Shown here: piece by piece, positions 36,467 to 44,626 of the stretch
Position numbering within the stretch: position 1 is the stretch's first letter
Layout of the letters: every line of letters begins with the position of its first letter
From: Thiohalomonas sp963783235
GTDB lineage: Bacteria > Pseudomonadota > Gammaproteobacteria > Thiohalomonadales > Thiohalomonadaceae
DNA: 64,000 nt
Assembly (NCBI GenBank): GCA_963783235.1
Contig: CAWAMN010000001.1
Location: 744,001-808,000, forward strand
Direction: 5' to 3'
Position numbers and translations under genes: made by a program
Notes under the pieces: model-generated
Databases searched by the model: none
What the model was told of the DNA's origin: nothing
What the model saw: the letters and a program-made list of their open reading frames with translations, nothing else

Positions 36467-37116
36467 GCGAGACGGTAGCCGAGACCGCGTACGGTCTTGA
36501 TGAGCCCGGCGGGCATTTTTTTTCGAAGACGGGCGATGAAGACCTCGATGGTGTTGGAGTCGCGGTCGAACTCCTGGGCGTAGATGTGCTCGGTGAGGTC
36601 GGTGCGCGAAACAACGTCACCCTGGTGATGCATCAGGTAGGCGAGAACCCGGTACTCGTGGCTGGTCAGCTTCAGTATCCTGCCCTCCACCCTCACCCGT
36701 CCGCTGCGGGTATCGAGCACCACCGGCCCGCAGGCGATCTCGGCACTGGCGTGGCCCGATGCGCGACGAAGCAGTGCCCTCACGCGTGCCAGGAGTTCCT
36801 CCATATGAAACGGTTTGACCAGGTAGTCATCCGCGCCGGCGTCGATCCCGTCAACCTTCTCGTGCCAGGCGTCGCGTGCGGTGAGGATCAGCACCGGCAT
36901 CGCGCGACCGGCTGCGCGCCACTTCTTGAGCACGGTAATGCCATCCATCTGCGGCAGGCCGAGATCGAGTACGACCGCATCGAAAGGCTCGACCTCGCCC
37001 AGGTGGTGGGCGTCGATGCCGTTGTCCACCGATTCGACCGCGTATCCGGAACCCGTCAACGCGTCGGTCAGTTGGGCGGCCAGCGTCGGTTCGTCTTCAA
37101 CCACCAGGATCCGCAT
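36454..37116 (-). CDS. OmpR-family response regulator
   Basis: 220 residues. The receiver domain has acidic pocket VVEDEP, the phosphorylated Asp in VVLDLGLPQMDG near residue 51, Thr in ILTARD and Lys in VKPF. A winged-helix DNA-binding domain follows (LTSHEYRVLAYLMHHQGDVV, then IEVFIARLRKKM and GLGYRLA). PmrA/QseB-like in length and sequence. It overlaps the kinase gene and lies four bases after the PepSY gene. A likely target site is the 11-bp-spaced repeat at 37563-37579. Confidence 0.88.
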   Translation of the reverse strand: MRILVVEDEPTLAAQLTDALTGSGYAVESVDNGIDAHHLGEVEPFDAVVLDLGLPQMDGITVLKKWRAAGRAMPVLILTARDAWHEKVDGIDAGADDYLVKPFHMEELLARVRALLRRASGHASAEIACGPVVLDTRSGRVRVEGRILKLTSHEYRVLAYLMHHQGDVVSRTDLTEHIYAQEFDRDSNTIEVFIARLRKKMPAGLIKTVRGLGYRLACGE

Positions 37117-37120
37117 CGGT

Positions 37121-37468
37121 TTACCTTTGCTCGCCCGGTGCCGGCCGGAGATCGCGCCCCTTCACGCCCAGCAGTGCAGCGTCTCGGGCATCCACCTTCA
37201 GTTTGAGAAGGGAGCCGTTATCGCGGAGGAGCTTGATTTCGTAAACCCACACGCCGTCGTCACGCTCCAGTTCCACCTCGATGATCTGTCCGGGATAGGT
37301 GCGCTCCAGGCGGTGAATGATGGTGCCGAGCGGCAGGATCTCGCCCGCTTCTAGCGCTCGGCGTGCCCGATCATGGTCGTGGTCACCGCCCGCTGTGAGT
37401 GCGGCCGAAAAGGGTAGCAGCAAGATGACCGAGGCAAGTAGTGCAAAGGGGCGCAGGCGGGCATTCAT
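37121..37468 (-). CDS. PepSY-domain exported protein
   Basis: 115 residues from ATG 37468 with TGGAG upstream; the longer frame to 37603 lacks a signal. The signal peptide (LLASVILLLPFSAALTAGG) is followed by HDHDRARRALEAGEILPLGT and the PepSY core VELERDDGVWVYEIKLLRDN then LLKLKVDARDAALLG. PepSY proteins near two-component systems are common, and some act on the sensor or on periplasmic redox or protease activity. It is the first gene of the regulatory operon. Confidence 0.8.
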   Translation of the reverse strand: MNARLRPFALLASVILLLPFSAALTAGGDHDHDRARRALEAGEILPLGTIIHRLERTYPGQIIEVELERDDGVWVYEIKLLRDNGSLLKLKVDARDAALLGVKGRDLRPAPGEQR

Positions 37469-37562
37469 GCGGATGACTCCAGGGGAAAGACAGAAACCGT
37501 GATCGCGGCCAACTGCGAACCATTTTACTCTCTTTGTTTCTGAACGGGAGATGAACAGCGCA

Positions 37563-37579
37563 CTCAGGGTGAGTTCAGG
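37563..37579. promoter_or_regulatory. Putative response regulator operator, 11-bp-spaced direct repeat
   Basis: CTCAGG (37563-37568) and TTCAGG (37574-37579) share TCAGG at exactly 11-bp spacing, the periodicity bound by OmpR/PhoB-type dimers. It lies between the divergent PepSY genes, 69 bases before the plus-strand ATG. A second, weaker pair may be GCTCACGG/GCTGAACC further on. Confidence 0.5.
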
Positions 37580-37647
37580 CAGGTCGTTGCAAACTGCGCT
37601 CACGGTGGTTGCTGAACCACCCGCACAAACCCACTGGAGAGTTCATC

Positions 37648-38040
37648 ATGAAAAAATCACACATCCTCGCCATCACCCTCGGCACCGTTGTTCTCACCGG
37701 GACCGCCTTCGCGGCATCGGGCAGCGACACCAATCGGCAGAACTTCCGCGCCGACAGCTGGCTGACCATCCCCGCCGTCTACGACAGCGTGACGGCCGCC
37801 GGCTACCACGACATCAACGAAATCGAACGCGACAGGAATGGCTACGAGGTCAAGGCCATCGGCCCCGGTGGCGAACGCGTCAAGCTCTATGTCGATCCGA
37901 CCAACGGAGAGGTGCTCGATGTCCGTGCCAAACGGGACAAGCGCGCACGGAGAGGCCAATGGGAAGAGCAGCGAGCCGACCGCGTTGACGGCTCCCGCGG
38001 ACGCGACGGCGACTACCGTTACGACCGAACCGGCCGTTAA
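37648..38040 (+). CDS. PepSY-like exported protein
   Basis: 130 residues from ATG 37648 (TGGAGAG upstream). Signal peptide ending AFAASG. The core SWLTIPAVYDSVTAAGYHDI then EIERDRNGYEVKAIGPGGER and KLYVDPTNGEVLDV is the small PepSY type seen in proteins regulated by PmrA/QseB-like systems (YgiW-neighbourhood class). The tail is highly charged (Arg/Asp). It is divergent from the regulator operon and likely controlled by it. A strong hairpin follows the stop. Confidence 0.8.
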   Translation: MKKSHILAITLGTVVLTGTAFAASGSDTNRQNFRADSWLTIPAVYDSVTAAGYHDINEIERDRNGYEVKAIGPGGERVKLYVDPTNGEVLDVRAKRDKRARRGQWEEQRADRVDGSRGRDGDYRYDRTGR

Positions 38041-38055
38041 CGCCTGCACAGCCCG

Positions 38056-38087
38056 CCTGTCTCCTCGCCTGCTGAGGAGGAGACAGG
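38056..38087 (+). terminator. Stem-loop after PepSY-like gene
   Basis: CCTGTCTCCTC (38056-38066) pairs with GAGGAGACAGG (ending 38087) in an 11-bp stem. No clear T-run follows directly, although TCTTCTTTAG occurs about 15 bases on. Probably a transcription terminator. Confidence 0.6.
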
Positions 38088-38109
38088 TGCCCGGCTGCCT
38101 CCTCTTCTT

Positions 38110-38256
38110 TAGCAGGCTATTGAAAAAGGGTTTTATCCCTTCTCCCTGAGGGAGAAGGTTAGGATGAGGGGGGACAAAATCAGTAACTTACCTTTTATTG
38201 AGTCCCCTCACCCCAGCCCTCTCCGTCCGGAGAGGGTGTTTTTCAACAGCCTGTTA
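38110..38256 (-). repeat. 147-bp MITE-like element, copy 2
   Basis: The reverse complement of copy 1 (28311-28455) with few differences. Ends are TAGCAGGCTATTGAAAAAG and TTTTTCAACAGCCTGTTA. It lies between a terminator and the start of the electron-transfer cluster, so it separates two transcription units. It carries no gene. Confidence 0.88.
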
Positions 38257-38288
38257 GGACGCACGCAGCAAAAACGAAGAGTTTCTCC

Positions 38289-39605
38289 ATGAAGACCTTA
38301 CTAGCCAGCTTTCTCGCCATCGTCGCCCTGGGCTGGGCGGTGGAACTGCAATCACCCGGCCATCTCTTGGCCAGTTCACTGCCGTGGGCGGTCTACCAGG
38401 AGGCGCTCCTCCTGAGCGGTCTCCTCTCCATCGCCCTGATGTCGCTCGCCATGGTACTGGCCACCCGCCCCGCCTGGCTGGAGCGGCCGCTGGGCGGGAT
38501 GGATCGTATCTATCGACTGCACAAGTGGAGCGGCATTCTCGCGATCGCCTTTGCCGCCATTCACTGGCTGGTCGAGATGGCCGACGACATCCTGAAAGAG
38601 CTGTACGGGCGTGCCGGCCGCACAAAGGTCGACGACCTCTCGGCTTTCCCGGAGCCTGTGCGCGATCTGGGTGAAGGTCTGGCCGAATGGGGCATCTACC
38701 TGCTGTTTGCCCTTCTGGCACTGACCCTCTGGAAACGCTTCTCCTACCGACTTTGGCGCCCGCTGCACCGGGCCATGCCGGTGTTCTATCTGACGCTCGC
38801 ATTTCACGCAGTGGTCCTCGCACCGGCGGGCTACTGGCGTCAACCCTTAGGCCTGCTGCTGGCCGTGCTGTTCACCGCCGGAAGCATGGCCGCGGTGCAG
38901 TCGCTCACTTCCCGTATCGGCCGGGGCCGGCGGGTGGGCGGTCGGATCGTCGCGTTGCGCAACCCCGCACCGGACGTCACCGAGGTGACCTGCCGCCTGG
39001 ATGAGCAGTGGCGCGGCCACCGCCCGGGCCAGTTCGCCCTGGTGACCTTCGATGCCGGCGAGGGTGCGCACCCCTTTACCATCGCCAGTGCCGACCGCGG
39101 CGATCGCACGGTTGTCTTCGCCATCAAGGCGCTTGGCGATTACACCAGCACCCTCTCCCGCCGTCTGAAGGAAGGGGCTCCGGTCCAGGTGGAGGGTCCG
39201 TACGGCCGCTTCGACCTCCAACGCGCCAGTGCCCGGGCAAGGCAGATCTGGATCGCCGGGGGCATCGGTGTCACGCCGTTTCTCGCCTGGCTCGAATGCC
39301 TGCAGGGCGAGAGGGCCGCGAAGGTGACGGCGGACCTCCACTACTGCGTGCGTGACCTCGCGAACGACCCCTTCGTCGAGCGGCTGCAGCGCCTGTCCGA
39401 TGCGCTGCCCGAAGTCCACCTCTATCTCCACGACCGCCAGAGCGGGCCGTTGTCGGCCGATACCCTGGCGGCTCAGTCGGACAACAGGCCGCTGGAAATC
39501 TGGTTCTGTGGACCGAAAGGTCTTGCGAAAACCTTGAGTGAGAGGCTGCGCAACGTCTTTCCGGGCAAGGTTCGCTTTCATCAGGAAGCGTTCGAGCTGC
39601 GCTGA
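38289..39605 (+). CDS. Ferric-reductase-like membrane flavocytochrome
   Basis: 438 residues. Six membrane helices form a ferric-reductase/NOX-type haem domain; candidate haem ligands are His in RLHKWSGILAIAFAAIHWLV and RPLHRAMPVFYLTLAFHAVV. An FAD-binding domain follows (HPFTIAS near residue 258), then a NAD(P)-binding domain with GGIGVTPFLAW near residue 320 and FCGP near 405. Such enzymes pass electrons from cytosolic NAD(P)H through FAD and two haems b across the membrane. First gene of a five-gene redox cluster; the MITE lies just upstream. Confidence 0.82.
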   Translation: MKTLLASFLAIVALGWAVELQSPGHLLASSLPWAVYQEALLLSGLLSIALMSLAMVLATRPAWLERPLGGMDRIYRLHKWSGILAIAFAAIHWLVEMADDILKELYGRAGRTKVDDLSAFPEPVRDLGEGLAEWGIYLLFALLALTLWKRFSYRLWRPLHRAMPVFYLTLAFHAVVLAPAGYWRQPLGLLLAVLFTAGSMAAVQSLTSRIGRGRRVGGRIVALRNPAPDVTEVTCRLDEQWRGHRPGQFALVTFDAGEGAHPFTIASADRGDRTVVFAIKALGDYTSTLSRRLKEGAPVQVEGPYGRFDLQRASARARQIWIAGGIGVTPFLAWLECLQGERAAKVTADLHYCVRDLANDPFVERLQRLSDALPEVHLYLHDRQSGPLSADTLAAQSDNRPLEIWFCGPKGLAKTLSERLRNVFPGKVRFHQEAFELR

Positions 39606-39639
39606 GGCTCCCTCGAAACAATCCATCAGGAGAAAAATC

Positions 39640-40380
39640 ATGCAATCGATCGAGTACAAAACATACCGGGTCTGGGATCGCAGCGTGCGCGGGTTCCACT
39701 GGATCAATCTGGTGTCGCTACTCGCGCTGCTGGGCACCGGCCTGGTGATCTACAACGGGCGTACCCTCGGGATCGCCGGCGACGCCAAGATCCTGATGAA
39801 AGAGTTGCATGTCTGGGCCGGTTATCTCTTCGCGCTCAACCTCCTGTGGCGCATCGTTCAGGGATTCCGTGGCAGCCGCTTTTCGCGTTGGCGGGCCATT
39901 CTGCCGTTCGGTCGCGGTTACCCGGGCGAACTGCGCGCCTACCTGGGCGGCCTGCGCCGTGGCGAGCCCCGCCACTACCTCGGCCACAACCCGCTGGGGA
40001 AACTTATGGTCCTGCTGCTGTTCGCGCTACTGACGACCCAGGCTGTCACCGGTCTGGTGCTCGCCGGGACCGATCTCTACTACCCACCTCTGGGCGCCTG
40101 GATGGCAGATTGGGTGGCGCCGGCAGGCAGCGATCCGGCGAGCCTCGTCCCCGGCGACAAGTCGATGGTCGACGCGACCGCTTGGGCGCAGATGCGCGAC
40201 TTCCGCTCGCCGTTCATCTCACTTCACGTGCTGGCGTTCTTCACACTTTCGGTCGCGGCACTCCTGCATGTCGCGGGTGTGGTCGTCGCCGAGTTCAAGG
40301 AGCGCACCGGCTTTGTGTCCGCGATGATCACCGGCGACAAACTCCTTCCCGGGCAACCGGTGGACGGTCCCGAGAAGTGA
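39640..40380 (+). CDS. Cytochrome b561-type membrane protein (Ni-Fe hydrogenase b-type class)
   Basis: 246 residues from ATG 39640 with AGGAG nine bases upstream. Four membrane helices. Candidate haem-ligating His are in FHWINLVSLLALLGTG, ELHVWAGYLFALNLLWR, HYLGHNP and ISLHVLAFFTLSVAALLH. This is the family of membrane haem b subunits that link periplasmic or cytoplasmic dehydrogenases to quinone. The neighbouring flavoproteins and decahaem cytochrome are its likely partners. Confidence 0.85.
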   Translation: MQSIEYKTYRVWDRSVRGFHWINLVSLLALLGTGLVIYNGRTLGIAGDAKILMKELHVWAGYLFALNLLWRIVQGFRGSRFSRWRAILPFGRGYPGELRAYLGGLRRGEPRHYLGHNPLGKLMVLLLFALLTTQAVTGLVLAGTDLYYPPLGAWMADWVAPAGSDPASLVPGDKSMVDATAWAQMRDFRSPFISLHVLAFFTLSVAALLHVAGVVVAEFKERTGFVSAMITGDKLLPGQPVDGPEK

Positions 40381-40487
40381 GCGATGGCGGGGCCAGCCGG
40401 CAGCCATCGCCGCGCATTCAGTTGTGTTTCAGGCACGCCTGTTAGCTTGGAGTTGCATCAAACAGTCCCGCAGAAAGAGAACGCACA

Positions 40488-41741
40488 ATGACGCTATCCT
40501 CGCTCACCTGGATCATCGTCCTGGCGATAGCCGCCCAGGCGGGACTATGGGCCGTTATGGTGCTGCGTCCGCGCTGGCGCGAGTATGCCGCGCTCGGCCA
40601 ACCCGCCGCGGGAGAGGGCGCGAAAACACCCTCACCACCTCCGAGTGCAAAGGAGCCGTCGCGGCAGGGCTTTCACCCCTTCTTCGTCGATCGCAAGGTT
40701 TACGAGGACGAGGCCCGCACTATCTGTTCCTTCTACCTGGTCCCCGTGGATGCGGCGCCGCTGCCCGCCTTCGAGCCCGGTCAATACCTCACGCTTCAGT
40801 TGGATGCCACGGGGCCCCAGGATGAAGCGCCGAGCCTTGCGACCCGCTGCTATTCCCTCTCCGATCGCCCGCGCCCGGATTACTACCGCATCACCGTGAA
40901 GCGGGTGGCTGCGCCTGCCGACCGGCCCGACCTGCCTCCGGGGCGGGTATCCAACCACCTGCACGACGCGGTCCGAGAGGGAGACGTCCTGATGGTCAAG
41001 GCGCCCTCCGGACCGTTTCATCTGAGAGATCGCGGCACCTCCCCCATCGCACTGGTGGGCGGCGGCATCGGCATCACGCCCATGTTGAGCATGGTCGAAG
41101 CCCTCCTGGACGAGGGCAGCGAGCGGGAGATCTGGCTCTTCTACGGCGTACGTGACGGTGCCGAGCAAGCCATGAAGCGCCGCCTGGCGGAGCTTGCCGA
41201 GATGCACTCCAATCTGCATCTGCAGCTCTGCTACAGCCGCCCCCGCGAGGAAGACACCCCGGGCGCCGACTACCAGCAGCGCGGTCGCGTGGATATCGAT
41301 CGGCTGCGGCTGACCCTGCCCCGCCGGGTGGCGACCTTCTATGTGTGCGGCCCACCGGCGATGATGGAGTCTCTGGTACCGGCCCTCGAAGAGTGGGGCA
41401 TTCCCGACTCTCAGATTCACTACGAGGCCTTCGGTCCCGCTTCGGTAAAGCGGCATCGGTCGACAGTCGAGCCGCAGGGCTCGGCACCCGCTGCCGTCAC
41501 CTTCGTCAAGAGCGGCAAGCATCTGATGTGGGACCCAAGTGCCGGCTCGTTGCTGGATTTCGCCGAGGACAACGGCATCGCAGTGGAGTCCGGCTGCCGG
41601 GCTGGCGCCTGCGGCGGCTGTCAGACCCGTGTCGAGAAAGGCGAAGTGACCTATCCCCAACCGCCCGAGGCCGAGGTGGAGCCAGGCTGCTGCCTGCTTT
41701 GCGTCTCGACCCCCAAGGGCGATCTCACCTTATCCGCGTAA
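40488..41741 (+). CDS. Membrane-anchored FAD/NAD(P)H reductase with 2Fe-2S ferredoxin domain
   Basis: 417 residues. N-terminal membrane anchor (LTWIIVLAIAAQAGLWAVMV) then a proline-rich linker. FAD-binding beta barrel with RCYSLSD near residue 126, NAD(P)-binding domain with GGGIGITPMLSM near 191 and CGPPAMM near 286, and a C-terminal plant-type 2Fe-2S domain with CRAGACGGC near 370 and a further Cys about 30 residues on. Module order matches hybrid-cluster-protein/flavohaemoglobin-type reductases. It likely feeds electrons from NAD(P)H into the membrane haems encoded next to it. Confidence 0.85.
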   Translation: MTLSSLTWIIVLAIAAQAGLWAVMVLRPRWREYAALGQPAAGEGAKTPSPPPSAKEPSRQGFHPFFVDRKVYEDEARTICSFYLVPVDAAPLPAFEPGQYLTLQLDATGPQDEAPSLATRCYSLSDRPRPDYYRITVKRVAAPADRPDLPPGRVSNHLHDAVREGDVLMVKAPSGPFHLRDRGTSPIALVGGGIGITPMLSMVEALLDEGSEREIWLFYGVRDGAEQAMKRRLAELAEMHSNLHLQLCYSRPREEDTPGADYQQRGRVDIDRLRLTLPRRVATFYVCGPPAMMESLVPALEEWGIPDSQIHYEAFGPASVKRHRSTVEPQGSAPAAVTFVKSGKHLMWDPSAGSLLDFAEDNGIAVESGCRAGACGGCQTRVEKGEVTYPQPPEAEVEPGCCLLCVSTPKGDLTLSA

Positions 41742-41747
41742 GAGGCC

Positions 41748-42326
41748 ATGGACCGTTCACTCCTGCGAAAAGAGATTGTTCCCTTCCTGGCGCTGATCGC
41801 GCTGCTGCTGGGGACCACCTACCTCATCGATGGGCTGCTGCACCGCTTCGACCTGGTATGGATCGGCCGCTACCTGGGGATTCCGGGAATGCTCATCATC
41901 TTGCTGTCGTTCTTTTATTCAATGCGCAAGCGCAAGCTCATCCATACCGGCAAGCCGAAGAGCCTGCTGCGACTGCACGAGGGCCTGACCCTGCTCGGCG
42001 CATTGATGATCCTGATCCACGCCGGCGTGCACTTCAACGCCATACTGCCCTGGTTGGCCACCGCCGCCATGATGGTGAACATCATCAGCGGCCTGACCGG
42101 CCGCTTTGTGCTCAACCGCGCCCGCCGGCAGCTCGCGGTTAAAAAAGCAGCTTTCGAGCAGCAGGGAATGAATGCCGGGGAACTGGAACAAAAGGTATTC
42201 TGGGACGCAGTGACAGTCGACATGATGAACCGGTGGCGGGCGGTTCATTTCCCCATAACCCTGTTGTTTGCTGTGCTGGCAGTGGCCCACATCCTCAGCA
42301 TCTTCCTTTTCTGGCGCTGGCAATGA
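41748..42326 (+). CDS. Four-helix membrane protein, candidate haem b carrier
   Basis: 192 residues with four membrane helices. His residues are placed for haem ligation: RLHEGLTLLGALMILIHAGVHF in helix 3 and RAVHFPITLLFAVLAVAHIL in helix 4. I do not recognise a named family, though the pattern recalls cytochrome b of multihaem conduit complexes. It begins six bases after the reductase gene and its TGA overlaps the decahaem cytochrome ATG (ATGA). It is therefore the likely membrane partner of that cytochrome. Confidence 0.7.
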   Translation: MDRSLLRKEIVPFLALIALLLGTTYLIDGLLHRFDLVWIGRYLGIPGMLIILLSFFYSMRKRKLIHTGKPKSLLRLHEGLTLLGALMILIHAGVHFNAILPWLATAAMMVNIISGLTGRFVLNRARRQLAVKKAAFEQQGMNAGELEQKVFWDAVTVDMMNRWRAVHFPITLLFAVLAVAHILSIFLFWRWQ

Positions 42327-43222
42327 AAACACTGACGAAGATCATTCTCGCCAACCTCGCAGCAGTGGTCGGACTGCTGTTCGTCTATCCCGAGTTCATG
42401 GTGAGTCCAGGTCCAGTCAAGGAGGGGCATCACGACTTCGGCACCGACTGCTTCGCCTGCCACGCCCCGCTAGTCGGCGCCGATTCCGACCGCTGCGCCG
42501 AATGTCATGAGGTCGATAGCATCGGGGTCCTGACCACGGCCGGCGAGCCGATTGCCGAGCCGAAGACGAAACGGGGTTTTCACCAGGAGTTGCTGGAGAA
42601 GGACTGCGTCGCCTGCCACAGCGAACACCGCGGCGTCGCCACCCTGCGCACCACCCAGCGTTTCTCCCACGCCTTGCTGGAACCGCAGATGAGGGAAGCC
42701 TGTGCCAATTGCCATTCCGCACCTTCTGACAGGAACCACGAAAAACTCACGGACAACTGCCAGCAGTGCCATGTAACCGAACGGTGGTCGCCCGCCGAGT
42801 TCGACCATCGCCAACTGGATCGCAAGGTACTGGAGCGGTGCGGATCCTGCCACGCGGCGCCCGACGACTCGCTACACCCGGACCCTGGCGACGAGTGCGG
42901 CCAGTGCCACGAGACCGCAGGCTGGAGCCCGGCTACCTTCGACCATGCCGAATACTTCCGCTTCGACCGTCACCATGACACCGAGTGCACGACCTGTCAC
43001 GAAGACGGCGACTACCGCGAGTACACGTGCTACGGCTGTCACGAACACACCCCTTGGAACGTTCGGGGCGAACACCTGGAAGAGGGAATCCGTGACTTCG
43101 AGAACTGCGTAGAGTGTCACCGCAGCGGCGACGAGGATGAAGCCAAATGGCGAATGCGCGAAAGGGACCCGCTCGGCGCATCATCGTATCGCCGGAAAAG
43201 GCACTGGGATGATGACGACTGA
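42323..43222 (+). CDS. Decahaem c-type cytochrome, membrane-anchored
   Basis: 299 residues from ATG 42323. N-terminal hydrophobic anchor or signal (LTKIILANLAAVVGLLFVYP). Ten CxxCH motifs are visible in order: CFACH, CAECH, CVACH, CANCH, CQQCH, CGSCH, CGQCH, CTTCH, CYGCH and CVECH. Extra His (FSHALL, FDHRQ, FDHAEY, RHHDTE) could be distal ligands. Two WSPAxFDH repeats indicate internal duplication. The C-terminus is highly charged. It would be the periplasmic end of the redox chain encoded by the four upstream genes. Confidence 0.9.
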   Translation: MKTLTKIILANLAAVVGLLFVYPEFMVSPGPVKEGHHDFGTDCFACHAPLVGADSDRCAECHEVDSIGVLTTAGEPIAEPKTKRGFHQELLEKDCVACHSEHRGVATLRTTQRFSHALLEPQMREACANCHSAPSDRNHEKLTDNCQQCHVTERWSPAEFDHRQLDRKVLERCGSCHAAPDDSLHPDPGDECGQCHETAGWSPATFDHAEYFRFDRHHDTECTTCHEDGDYREYTCYGCHEHTPWNVRGEHLEEGIRDFENCVECHRSGDEDEAKWRMRERDPLGASSYRRKRHWDDDD

Positions 43223-43229
43223 CCCGGGT

Positions 43230-43594
43230 TGGCCAAGCGATGGAACGAAGCCGTTTCCGCCTTCGGCGGCAGCGACTTCAATGCACAAACAACGCCCCTG
43301 GAAGACGTGCCTCACCCACTTATGCTTCCGGTTAAACGCTTGCGTGTAGATGCCGTTGAGCTGCCGCATCCCTTAGGGACAGATTGCCGTTCGGCGTTTC
43401 CACCAGATGACAGTGGTTGTCCATCAGGAAGTAGGCATGCACCACCCAGCCGAAGCGCTCGCATGCTTCTTCCATGATGCCGACAAAAAAGACGCCGGGC
43501 CTCATCAACCCGGCAGATGTCCTCCTGGCTATCCCTCCGTGAGGTTGCCCGGGTACAGGGCGCCTGCAAACTCTACTCGTCGCGGTCGCACCAT
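43230..43594 (-). pseudogene. Degraded RAYT (Y1 transposase) related to copy 2
   Basis: From the ATG at 43594 the minus strand begins VRPRRVEFAGALYPGNL, then breaks; later frames give FGWVVHAYFLMDNHCHLVET (altered HUH motif, HCH) and RQLNGIYTQAFNRKHKWVRH, then VFQGR. RAYT copy 2 (10874) has the same RQLNGIYTQ and HLFQGRF. Several stops and frameshifts, and loss of the C-terminal half with the catalytic Tyr, make it inactive. Confidence 0.8.
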
Positions 43595-43616
43595 GGCCGA
43601 AACGCCCCCCAATAGG

Positions 43617-43765
43617 AGGCATATGCAAGATGAAAGACCTGACCACCATCCTCGCTCTGACCCCCATCCTCGCTCTGAATAGAGGCATATGCAAGATGAA
43701 AGACCTGACCCCCATCCTCGCTCTGAATAGAGGCATATGCAAGATGAAAGACCTGACCCCCTTCC
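43617..43765 (+). repeat. Tandem repeats containing GCAAGATGAAAGACCTGACC
   Basis: AGGCATATGCAAGATGAAAG followed by ACCTGACC starts at 43617, 43683 and 43731. Units of about 48 bp include CCCATCCTCGCTCTGAATAG, duplicated once inside the first unit. The GCAAGA/GACCTGACCC part resembles the terminal repeat of RAYT-2 (TTGCAAGACCTGACCC), so these are probably multiplied ends of the degraded RAYT element beside them. Confidence 0.75.
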
Positions 43766-43788
43766 TCCCGTTTTCCTTACTTCTGAAC

Positions 43789-44592
43789 TTATTCGTCCAT
43801 CTCATAAAAGACATTTATCTTGCACACCCACCGTGTACCAAAACTGTCCCGTGACCCACCCCCTGGCTCTCCAATGGAAATATGGCCTTCCGGGTCCTCC
43901 CGAGTTCTAAACTGAAATTTGGCCGCTTTTTCTAGCTTGCGTTTCACGGAGATACCGGTAAAGCTATCCAGATAGGTGCGACCTTCGTAATAAAAGAGCC
44001 CCTGTGTACCTCCTACCAAAGCTATCGTCCCGTAACGCGCGTCCAGTTTTCCGGTTTCCTGGTCCAGTACGTAATATCTGAATTCGTTTGGCATGGGCCC
44101 ACGCCCCTCCCTAAACCAATCGTCGGTCTCAGCTTCGCAGCCGCCTGCTCCAAGCCGTACTCGAACACGTATCAACGTCTCGGAATCCCCACTGGCGTCG
44201 ATATCTACCCTCGCTTTAGCCAGTTCGATCAGGTCTTTCTCAAGAGCTGGCTCATACGTCCTTTCCTTTGCCAAGAGCCAAGTCTTATCGGTGTTTTTGT
44301 CCTTATCCAGCACCCGCATCCGGATGTCGTATACTTGCCGATAAAAACTCATTGACTGCGTCTTCGGCTTCATCGGCTCCCATTTGGGCTTGCTGAATTT
44401 CTCAAACTCGGGCGGAAAACGCCGCTCGCAGGCCATCGGGAGTTCTCGGTCGGCGGCATTCAGGGCTTTCACATAATCCCGGCAAAGTGCATATTGCTGA
44501 CCTTCCTCCAGCTCATAGCGCACCGCCCACGCCGCATCGGCAAGCACCAACGCCGCCACAAAAATAAATATCTTCCCCAGCCGCATCGTCAT
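43789..44592 (-). CDS. Exported hypothetical protein
   Basis: 267 residues from ATG 44592 (GGAAGAA upstream), with signal peptide RLGKIFIFVAALVLADAAWA. The mature protein is charged, with an EEGQQYALCRDYVKALNA segment, several Lys/Asp-rich stretches and a C-terminal FGTRWVCKINVFYEMDE. No known domain recognised. It is downstream on the same strand of the HlyD remnant and has lower GC than its neighbours, suggesting acquisition. It appears intact. Confidence 0.7.
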   Translation of the reverse strand: MTMRLGKIFIFVAALVLADAAWAVRYELEEGQQYALCRDYVKALNAADRELPMACERRFPPEFEKFSKPKWEPMKPKTQSMSFYRQVYDIRMRVLDKDKNTDKTWLLAKERTYEPALEKDLIELAKARVDIDASGDSETLIRVRVRLGAGGCEAETDDWFREGRGPMPNEFRYYVLDQETGKLDARYGTIALVGGTQGLFYYEGRTYLDSFTGISVKRKLEKAAKFQFRTREDPEGHISIGEPGGGSRDSFGTRWVCKINVFYEMDE

Positions 44593-44626
44593 CGCGTTCT
44601 TCCTTCGTCGATCTCGTTCGTACATA

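Noticed and set aside
43617..43765. CRISPR-like array
   Set aside because: Repeats are unequal in spacing, lack unique spacers and no cas gene is near; they look like multiplied RAYT element ends.
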